This document shows, one piece after another, positions 1 through 5,295 of a DNA stretch of 9,933 nt. Below the pieces are notes generated by a model. The model did no database searches. It saw only the letters and a program-made list of their open reading frames with translations, and was not told the origin of the DNA. Position numbers and translations under genes: made by a program. Source of the stretch: DASQUK01 sp046723645 (GTDB lineage: Bacteria; Actinomycetota; Acidimicrobiia; Acidimicrobiales; VFJN01); NCBI GenBank assembly GCA_046723645.1, contig JBKOUY010000082.1, positions 1 through 9,933 on the forward strand, written 5' to 3'. Every line of letters begins with the position of its first letter. Position 1 is the first letter of the stretch.

Positions 1-377
1 CGGGTGTCGAACCGGGCCGACTCGCCCGCCAGGATCACGTCGCACACCAGCGCCAGGTTGACCCCGGCGCCCACGGCGGCCCCGTTGACGGCGGCGATGG
101 TGGGCAGCGGCGAGCGGCCGACGCGCAGGAACCCCTCGTAGACGCGCGACAAGCCCCGGCGCTGGCTGGATCCGAGGTGCGACAGGTCGGCCCCGGCGCA
201 GAAGGCCGGCGGCGCCCCGGTCACGACGACGGCGCCGACCTCGGGATCGGACTCGATGGCGTCGAACGCGGCCACGATCTCGTCCACCAGCCCGAGCGTG
301 AGGGCGTTCCTCCGGTCGGGGGCGTCGAGCGTCACGAGCGCAACGCGGTCCTTGACCTCGCAGCGGAGCTCAGCCAT
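1..377 (-). CDS. Enoyl-CoA hydratase/isomerase (crotonase) family protein, N-terminal part
   Basis: The frame begins with ATG at 377 and runs off the left edge, giving about 125 residues. It matches the crotonase N-terminal half: an opening strand (VALVTLDAPDRRNAL, residues 12-26), the oxyanion-hole segment AFCAGADL (58-65), and NGAAVGAGVNLALVCD (98-113), which holds the second oxyanion loop and helix. Crotonases act on acyl-CoA thioesters in the cytoplasm by stabilising an enolate. In classical enoyl-CoA hydratases a catalytic Glu follows the second glycine loop (GGGCEL-type). Here that position is Asn107 (GAGVNL), so simple hydratase activity is doubtful; an isomerase or another crotonase reaction is possible. 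The second catalytic Glu would lie beyond the window. No strong ribosome binding site precedes the ATG. The gene is divergent from peptidase A, with 95 bases between their starts. The family call is firm and the substrate unknown. Confidence 0.9.
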   Translation of the reverse strand, partial: MAELRCEVKDRVALVTLDAPDRRNALTLGLVDEIVAAFDAIESDPEVGAVVVTGAPPAFCAGADLSHLGSSQRRGLSRVYEGFLRVGRSPLPTIAAVNGAAVGAGVNLALVCDVILAGESARFDT

Positions 378-404
378 GGGCGGCAGTCTTCCATGAACGC
401 GATG

Positions 405-434
405 TGACGGACAGTGACCGGTTTCATTACATTC
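405..434 (+). promoter_or_regulatory. Promoter-like block upstream of peptidase A (copy 1 of 3)
   Basis: A -35-like gTGACg at 404-409 is followed by an 18-base spacer and a -10-like TACATT at 428-433, inside TTTCATTACATTC. The same arrangement lies before peptidases B and D, with 11 of the last 15 positions invariant. The predicted transcript would start near 440, about 33 bases before the TTG start at 473. This rules out the in-frame GTG at 404, which lies upstream of the -10. The call rests on comparing the copies; activity has not been shown. Confidence 0.65.
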
Positions 435-460
435 CCGTGTCGGTATCCGCCCGCACCGCT

Positions 461-466
461 GGGGAG
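461..466 (+). promoter_or_regulatory. Ribosome binding site that fixes the TTG start of peptidase A
   Basis: GGGGAG lies six bases before the TTG at 473. The surrounding sequence (CCGCACCGCTGGGGAGC) resembles the leader of peptidase B (CCGCACTGGGGAGC), which also precedes a TTG, so the two starts support each other. Confidence 0.7.
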
Positions 467-472
467 CGCTAC

Positions 473-1771
473 TTGCGAGCCACACGTCGACACCCGCGGC
501 CCGTCCGCGCCCTTCTCGTCTCCGCCATCGCCGCGGCGGGTCTGATCCTCGGGCCGACGCCGCCCACGCAGGCACGACCGGGCCAGGAGGAACCGACCCT
601 GCCGAACGCGGGTGACGTGGCGGTCGGCCTCGACGTGTTCAAGGCGGACGACGGCGACGTCGTCGACGCGCTGAACGACGTGCACGGCAACCTGCGGACC
701 GAGCTGCGCGAGCTGGACGCGGCCCGCTCGCGGCTCGCCGCGGCCCGGGACGAGAGGGCCAGGGCCGATCAGGCGGTGGCCGCCACGCAGAGGCGCATCG
801 ACGATCTGACCGCGCGGAGCGACGGCGTTGTGGTCGACGCCTTCGTGAACCCGCCGGCCGACAGCGCGCTCGAACGCCTTGGCCGCCGAATCGGGCGGGG
901 ACGCGTCGCTCAAGGCGTCGATCGTCGGCCTGAAGCACGACGCCGACGCGTCGGTCCTCGCCGGCCTGCAGGATGCGCACGACGAGCTCGACGCCCGCAA
1001 GGCCGCGCAGGACGATGCCGCGCGCCGCGCCGCGCCGCAGCCACGGCCGACGACACGGCCGACGCCCTCGAGGACCTCGAGGCGGCCCAGTCGCAGGAGG
1101 CGGCGTTCGTCATGGAGCTGCAGGCACGCCTCGACCAGAACCTCGCCGAGGCCGAGGCACTGGCCCGCATCGACCCCGCGCTGGCGGCGCAGCTCAAGGC
1201 CCGGGAGGCGGACATCGCCGCCCGACTCGAGGCGATCCACACGGCCGAGGAGCAACGCCGCGCCCTGCAGGCGCTGCGCAAGGCCCAGGCCGAGGCGGCG
1301 GCTCGGCGCGCCGCAGGGCAGCGGGCGGCGGAGGCGGCGGCCCAGCCGGGCGCGCTGGGCCCGGCCACTGGCAGCCTGTCGAACGTGGCGTGCCCGGGGG
1401 GCGGGTCGATCACCGTCGACGGCTCGCTGGCCTCGAACCTGTCGGCGCTGCTGGGGGCGGCGTCGGCTGCGGGCATGAACATGTGCGGCGGCGGCTACCG
1501 CGATCCCGCCGAGCAGATCGCGCTCCGCCGAGCGCACTGCGGGACGTCCGACTACGCCATCTACGAGGCACCGTCGTCGGCCTGCTCACCGCCCACCGCC
1601 CGGCCCGGGACGTCGATGCACGAGAAGGGCCTTGCCATCGACTTCACCTGTGGCGGCGGCACCGTCCTGGGGGGCACCGCCTGCTTCAGCTGGCTCGAGG
1701 GCCACGCCGGCGCATATGGCCTGTCCAACCTACCGAGCGAGCCCTGGCCCTGGTCGACGAACGGCCAGTAG
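473..1771 (+). CDS. Peptidase A: secreted coiled-coil M15 (VanY-type) paralog, probably degenerate
   Basis: The protein has 432 residues from TTG 473; the longer frame from GTG 404 would start upstream of the promoter. Residues 1-34 form a Sec signal peptide (Arg-rich start, hydrophobic 11-26, PTQA before likely cleavage) without a lipobox. Coiled coil covers about 55-120 and 190-290, followed by the hinge FVNPPADSAL (124-133). The M15 domain spans about 305-432 and keeps zinc ligands His383 and Asp390 (SMHEKGLAID) and catalytic Glu423. The last ligand is lost: the motif reads EPWPW with Pro426, where the paralogs have His, a single CAC to CCC change. Residues 135-187 are an Arg-rich stretch unlike the paralogs, because bases about 875-1037 match them only in the next reading frame. 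Family members trim D-Ala from peptidoglycan stems, but this copy probably cannot bind zinc normally. It could be decaying, a non-catalytic binding protein, or affected by sequence errors. Confidence 0.85.
   Translation: MRATRRHPRPVRALLVSAIAAAGLILGPTPPTQARPGQEEPTLPNAGDVAVGLDVFKADDGDVVDALNDVHGNLRTELRELDAARSRLAAARDERARADQAVAATQRRIDDLTARSDGVVVDAFVNPPADSALERLGRRIGRGRVAQGVDRRPEARRRRVGPRRPAGCARRARRPQGRAGRCRAPRRAAATADDTADALEDLEAAQSQEAAFVMELQARLDQNLAEAEALARIDPALAAQLKAREADIAARLEAIHTAEEQRRALQALRKAQAEAAARRAAGQRAAEAAAQPGALGPATGSLSNVACPGGGSITVDGSLASNLSALLGAASAAGMNMCGGGYRDPAEQIALRRAHCGTSDYAIYEAPSSACSPPTARPGTSMHEKGLAIDFTCGGGTVLGGTACFSWLEGHAGAYGLSNLPSEPWPWSTNGQ
875..1037 (+). other. Frame-displaced segment within peptidase A (two compensating frameshifts)
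   Basis: In the gene's own frame this segment reads as Arg/Gly/Pro-rich sequence. Shifted by one base it reads ALAAESGGDASLKAS and then ADASVLAGLQDAHDEL, which lines up with ALDAFRADSLSDAAIKQ and ADVLDQLDEAHEDM of peptidase D without gaps in the first stretch. The best explanation is one extra base near 872-876 and one missing base near 1030-1042, in a run of CGCGCC repeats. After the second site the normal frame (ATADDTADALEDLEAAQ) resumes. Confidence 0.8.
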
Positions 1772-1817
1772 CCAGCACAGCACCGCGGGCCGCGCCGCCC
1801 CACTAGACCTTGGGCAG

Positions 1818-2501
1818 ATGAGCGCCCAGGCTCCGGCTCCGACCGTCTACCACCGCTGGCTGGGCTGGCATGCGCCGGCCCTCCGGCGCCTGCTGATCGC
1901 CGCGGTCGTCGGCGTGGCCACCGGGCTGTCACTGGCCGCCGTCCTCCCCTGGCGGCTGGCGGTGCTCGGGGGGTGGAACGGCACGGCCCTGACCTTCCTG
2001 TTGTCGGTTGCGCCGGTCATCCTCGGAGCGGACGGGCCCCGCACGCAGAGCCTGGCGGTCCGTGAGGACGTGAACCGCGACGTGGCCCGCCTGCTCCTAC
2101 TCGGCGCCAGCAGCGCCAGCCTGGTGGCGGTCGGGTTCACGCTCGGGCTGGCCCGGCACGAGACCGGCGCCGACCGCGTGCTCCTGGTGACGATGGCCGC
2201 GGTGACGCTCTTCGTGTCGTGGACCGTCGTCAACACGGTCTTCACGCTGCGCTACGCCCACCTCTACTACCTGGGCGCAACCGACGGCATCGACTTCGAG
2301 GGCGACACGACGCGGCCACCGGACTACCGCGACTTCGCCTACATGGCGTTCACGATCGGGATGACCTACCAGGTGTCGGACACGACGCTGCGTGATCGGG
2401 GGATCCGGCGCACCGTGCTCGGCCACGCGTTCCTCTCGTACGTCTTCGGCGTCGTGATCGTCGCCGCCGGGGTCAACGTCGTGGCGGGCCTGCTCGGCTG
2501 A
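1818..2501 (+). CDS. DUF1345 family integral membrane protein
   Basis: The protein has 227 residues from ATG 1818. Hydrophobic segments lie at about 24-45, 50-70, 90-112, 121-146 and 200-226. Two features are typical of DUF1345 membrane proteins: W-TVVNTVFTLRYAHLYY around 135-151, and PDYRDFAYMAFTIGMTYQVSD at 168-188 in the segment before the last helices. The family is widespread in bacteria and its biochemical function is not established. It lies 46 bases after peptidase A on the same strand, ends 10 bases before the promoter-like block of peptidase B, and has only a weak ribosome binding site (GGGCAG directly before the ATG). It may be read through from A or from its own weak promoter. An earlier ATG at 1632 is in frame but would overlap most of the A peptidase domain and adds no membrane-like sequence, so it was rejected. 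Nothing links it functionally to the peptidases beyond position. Confidence 0.9.
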   Translation: MSAQAPAPTVYHRWLGWHAPALRRLLIAAVVGVATGLSLAAVLPWRLAVLGGWNGTALTFLLSVAPVILGADGPRTQSLAVREDVNRDVARLLLLGASSASLVAVGFTLGLARHETGADRVLLVTMAAVTLFVSWTVVNTVFTLRYAHLYYLGATDGIDFEGDTTRPPDYRDFAYMAFTIGMTYQVSDTTLRDRGIRRTVLGHAFLSYVFGVVIVAAGVNVVAGLLG

Positions 2502-2510
2502 CCCGCATAT

Positions 2511-2540
2511 ATGACAGACGCCGCGCGATTCGTTACATTC
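2511..2540 (+). promoter_or_regulatory. Promoter-like block upstream of peptidase B (copy 2 of 3)
   Basis: ATGACA (2511-2516) and TACATT (2534-2539) are separated by exactly 17 bases, within CGATTCGTTACATTC. This matches the blocks before A and D. Transcription would start near 2546, giving a leader of about 74 bases before the TTG start at 2620. It probably drives both B and C. No hairpin terminator was recognised between the DUF1345 stop and this block. Confidence 0.7.
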
Positions 2541-2609
2541 GCCGTGACCTTCGCCGCGGCGCCGGCGTTGGCTCTGAGGAAGTCTGGGGAACCCGCGCCC
2601 GTCCGCACT

Positions 2610-2615
2610 GGGGAG
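2610..2615 (+). promoter_or_regulatory. Ribosome binding site for the TTG start of peptidase B
   Basis: GGGGAG lies four bases before TTG 2620. It sits in a leader resembling that of peptidase A (CCGCAC...TGGGGAGC), supporting TTG as the start of both. Confidence 0.65.
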
Positions 2616-2619
2616 CATC

Positions 2620-3876
2620 TTGACGCTGGTACGCCGCCCGATCGTCACCGTCGCGTTGGCGGCCGCGGTCGCGGCCGGGACGACCGTGGCGACGCCGGCG
2701 GTCGGCGGGGCCCAGGAGGATCCCGCCACGGAGACGGAGCAGGTGGCCCACAGCCAGGCGCTGGTGTCCGTGGAGGCGGACATCCTGAAGGCCGACAACC
2801 GGCGGGTGACGCAGGCGCTCAGTGACATCAAGGCCAACGTCGACGCCCAGACCGCCGAGCTCGCGGCCGCCGAGCAGGCGCTCGCGTCCGCCAACGCCGC
2901 GTTGGCCGCTGCCGATGCCGCCGTCGCCGAGACCCAGCGCCGCATCGACGGCCTGCTCGCGAAGACCGACCACGTGGTCGTCAACGCGTTCGTTACCCCG
3001 GCGACGGAGTCGGCCCTGTCCATATTCAGCGAGGAGTCGTCGACGGTCGCCAACGTGAAGTGGGCGATCCTCGACCTGCAGACGACCACCGATGCCGAGC
3101 TGTTGGCCGAGTACCACGCCGCCCAGGAGCAGCTCCGCACCGAGAAGGACAACCAGGACAAGGCCAGGGAAGAGGCCCAGAATCGCAAGGCGGAGGCCGA
3201 GGCCGCCCTGGCGGACAAGCAGGAGGCGGTCAGCCAGCAGGCGCTGTTCGCGGCCGAGGTCCAGGCCCGCCTCGACCAGAAGCTCAGCGAGGCGGAGATG
3301 CTGAAGGGGGTCGACCCGGCGCTGGCGGCGCAGCTCCAGGCCGAGCAGGCGCAGCTCGTCGCCGCCCTCAACGAGCTCGACGAGGAGGTGGCGGCGGAGC
3401 TCGCACGTCAGCGGGCGGCTGAGCTGTCGGCCCAGGCCGAGGCCAACAAGGCCGCCGGCATCCAGGCGCCGCCGGGCGGCGTCGTGTCGGTGCCGTGTCC
3501 CGGCGGCGGCAGCATCCAGGTGGCAGGCGACATCGCCAAGCCAGTGGAGCGGTTGCTCACGGACGCGGCCGAGGCCGGCATCATCATGTGCGGCAACGGC
3601 TACCGCGACCCCGCCGCCCAGATCGCCGTGCGCCGGTCCAACTGCGGCACCAGCTACTACGCCATCTGGCAGATGCCGGCGTCCTACTGCAGCCCCCCGA
3701 CCGCCCGCCCGGGCACGTCGATGCACGAGCAGGGCCTGGCGATCGACTTCACGGTCGGCGGGTCGACGATCGGCTACGGGGGCGCTGCGTACGACTGGCT
3801 GACGGCGCACGCCGCCGACTACGGCCTCATCAACCTCCCCAGCGAACCGTGGCACTGGTCCACCAACGGCAAGTGA
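2620..3876 (+). CDS. Peptidase B: secreted coiled-coil M15 (VanY-type) D-Ala-D-Ala carboxypeptidase-like protein
   Basis: The protein has 418 residues from TTG 2620. Residues 1-31 form a Sec signal peptide (hydrophobic 8-25, VGGA before likely cleavage) with no lipobox. Ala/Glu/Gln-rich coiled coil runs about 42-115 and 155-280, split by the hinge VVNAFVTPATESAL (119-132). The segment after the hinge (SIFSEESSTVANVKWAI) has the look of PcsB/EnvC-type coiled-coil domains of murein hydrolases. The M15 domain (about 290-418) has zinc ligands His369 and Asp376 (SMHEQGLAIDF) and His412, with catalytic Glu409 (EPWHW), all present. M15/VanY enzymes cleave the terminal D-Ala of peptidoglycan stem peptides outside the membrane. 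Cys293, Cys324, Cys342 and Cys357 are shared with the paralogs; the paralog cysteines at positions 379 and 391 are Val and Tyr here. B is translationally coupled to C by a GTGA overlap. The M15 fold is sure; carboxypeptidase versus endopeptidase activity is not. Confidence 0.92.
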   Translation: MTLVRRPIVTVALAAAVAAGTTVATPAVGGAQEDPATETEQVAHSQALVSVEADILKADNRRVTQALSDIKANVDAQTAELAAAEQALASANAALAAADAAVAETQRRIDGLLAKTDHVVVNAFVTPATESALSIFSEESSTVANVKWAILDLQTTTDAELLAEYHAAQEQLRTEKDNQDKAREEAQNRKAEAEAALADKQEAVSQQALFAAEVQARLDQKLSEAEMLKGVDPALAAQLQAEQAQLVAALNELDEEVAAELARQRAAELSAQAEANKAAGIQAPPGGVVSVPCPGGGSIQVAGDIAKPVERLLTDAAEAGIIMCGNGYRDPAAQIAVRRSNCGTSYYAIWQMPASYCSPPTARPGTSMHEQGLAIDFTVGGSTIGYGGAAYDWLTAHAADYGLINLPSEPWHWSTNGK

Positions 3877-5099
3877 CGCCGGCCGCCTGGTTGCGCCGCG
3901 CCCTGGCCGTGGTCCTGGCCGCGGTGTCGTTGACGCCGTCGATCAGTGCCGCGCAGGAGCCCGATCCGGGGGCGACCGAGCAGGAGCGCGACGAGGTGCG
4001 GACCCGGCAGGCGCAGGTCGTGATCGAGGTCGATGCCCTCGAGGCGAAGGACGCCGAGGTCCGGGCGGCGCTAGCCGAGATCGAGCGCAACGTCGCCCGC
4101 CAGCGTTCGGAGCTCGAGCGGGCCGAGCGCGTCCAGGCGCAGAGCGAGGCCGAGCTCGCCAAGGCGACCCAGGCGGTCGCCGACGCCCAGCACCAGATCG
4201 ACGAGCTGAACAAGCAGGCCGACCGGCTGGTGGTCGACTCCTTCGTCAACCCGCCGTCCGACTACGCGCTCGAGCCTCTGCGCGCCGGATCGATGACCGA
4301 CGCCGCCGTCATACAGGCGGTCCTGACGATGCAGGGGGAGCGCGACGCCCAGGTGCTCGAGCGCCTGGATCAGGCCCACGAGGCCCTCGCGACCGAGCAG
4401 GCGACCAGGGCGGACGCGGCCGCCGAGGCCGAGCAGACGCGCGAGGCCGCGGCCCAGGAGCTCGGTGACGTCGAGGCCGCACTCGGCCAGCAGCAGGCGT
4501 TCGCCGCCGACCTCGAGGAGCGGCTGAACGCCAAGCTGGCCGAGGCCGAGTCGCTGCGGACGCTCGACGCCGCGCTGTCCGACCGGTTGGCGCGGGAGCA
4601 GGAGGCGCTGGCCGCCCAGCTGGCGGCGGCCCAGGCCGCTCAGGAGCAGGCCCCGCCCGCCAACGTGGCGTCGGCGGAGATCACGCCCGCGCCGGGCGGG
4701 CTTGCGACCGTCACGTGCCCTGGCGGCGGGTCGATCACGGTGGCCGGCTCCATCGCCGGGAACGTCCAGGCCCTGTTGGACGCCGCCGCGGCCGACGGCG
4801 TGATGCTGTGCGGCGGCGGCTACCGGGACCCCGAGGAGCAGATCCAGCTGCGCATGGAGCACTGTGGCACCTCGTACTACGCGATCTACGAGATGCCGGC
4901 GTCGCAGTGCGACCCACCCACGGCCATCCCAGGGACGTCGATGCACGAGCAGGGTCTGGCCATCGACTTCACGTGCAACGGCGGGGGCACGGTCAGCTCC
5001 GGCGACGTGTGCTGGGACTGGTTACAAGCCAACGCGGTCGGCTATGGCCTGTACAACCTGCCGAGCGAGCCGTGGCATTGGTCCACCAACGGCAACTGA
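3873..5099 (+). CDS. Peptidase C: secreted coiled-coil M15 (VanY-type) D-Ala-D-Ala carboxypeptidase-like protein
   Basis: The frame is open from 3495, but the supported start is GTG 3873, which overlaps the B stop (GTGA) and is followed directly by a signal peptide (WLRRALAVVLAAVSL, cleavage near SAAQ at 25-28). The mature part has coiled coil at about 35-118, the hinge VVDSFVNPPSDYAL (120-133), more coiled coil at 145-255, a short Pro/Ala linker (259-276) and an M15 domain (about 280-408). Zinc ligands His358, Asp365 and His402 and catalytic Glu399 are intact. Six cysteines are present: 282, 313, 331, 346, plus the 368/380 pair absent from B. With 408 residues it is the shortest copy. It has no promoter-like block of its own, so it is probably co-transcribed with B and translated by coupling. 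It is closest to D, sharing a nearly identical 68-base stretch. The role is inferred as peptidoglycan stem-peptide trimming in the cell wall. Confidence 0.92.
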   Translation: MTPAAWLRRALAVVLAAVSLTPSISAAQEPDPGATEQERDEVRTRQAQVVIEVDALEAKDAEVRAALAEIERNVARQRSELERAERVQAQSEAELAKATQAVADAQHQIDELNKQADRLVVDSFVNPPSDYALEPLRAGSMTDAAVIQAVLTMQGERDAQVLERLDQAHEALATEQATRADAAAEAEQTREAAAQELGDVEAALGQQQAFAADLEERLNAKLAEAESLRTLDAALSDRLAREQEALAAQLAAAQAAQEQAPPANVASAEITPAPGGLATVTCPGGGSITVAGSIAGNVQALLDAAAADGVMLCGGGYRDPEEQIQLRMEHCGTSYYAIYEMPASQCDPPTAIPGTSMHEQGLAIDFTCNGGGTVSSGDVCWDWLQANAVGYGLYNLPSEPWHWSTNGN

Positions 5100-5136
5100 G
5101 ATTGTCGACATTGGACCGCGCGCTCGATTGCTCGGC

Positions 5137-5171
5137 GGCGCCACCGATTGGGCGGACAGGGCGGCACCGAT
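5137..5171 (+). repeat. Short direct repeat upstream of peptidase D
   Basis: GGCGCCACCGAT (5137-5148) and GGCGGCACCGAT (5160-5171) match at 11 of 12 positions with start-to-start spacing of 23 bases, about two helical turns, and lie 44-78 bases upstream of the D promoter-like block. They could be paired protein-binding sites, but so short a repeat may arise by chance in GC-rich DNA. Confidence 0.25.
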
Positions 5172-5214
5172 AACGCCATTACCTGGGCAAACGTCCGTTC
5201 GTTGAAATGCCTTA

Positions 5215-5244
5215 CTGACACCGGCGACTCGGTTCGTTAGATTC
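5215..5244 (+). promoter_or_regulatory. Promoter-like block upstream of peptidase D (copy 3 of 3)
   Basis: CTGACA (5215-5220) and TAGATT (5238-5243) are separated by exactly 17 bases, inside CGGTTCGTTAGATTC. This is the same arrangement as before B, with only C to G in the -10. Transcription would start near 5250, leaving about 46 bases of leader before GTG 5296 and making the in-frame TTG at 5254 unlikely as the start. Confidence 0.7.
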
Positions 5245-5295
5245 TCGGCCACTTTGTCCGCTCACGGGAAGAGCAGCAAGGAGCAGGGAAGAGCC

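Noticed and set aside
879..1478. Separate 199-residue plus-strand gene within peptidase A
   Set aside because: Only its first 50 or so codons resemble protein, and these are the frame-displaced part of peptidase A; the rest is Arg/Ser-rich shadow.
1632..1817. Upstream extension of the DUF1345 protein to 289 residues
   Set aside because: It overlaps the M15 domain of peptidase A in another frame and adds Ser/Pro/Ala-rich shadow sequence; ATG 1818 gives the family's normal start before the first membrane helix.
2546..2619. Possible c-di-AMP (ydaO-type) riboswitch in the peptidase B leader, suggested by GGGGAACCC and TGGGGAG and by the frequent control of actinobacterial cell-wall hydrolases by this switch
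   Set aside because: The leader is only about 74 bases, too short for the aptamer, and the other conserved ydaO segments are not visible; peptidases A and D have even shorter leaders.
3495..3872. Upstream extension of peptidase C to a 534-residue reading frame
   Set aside because: This part overlaps the coding end of peptidase B in another frame and reads as Arg/His/Pro-rich shadow sequence; the signal peptide begins right after GTG 3873.
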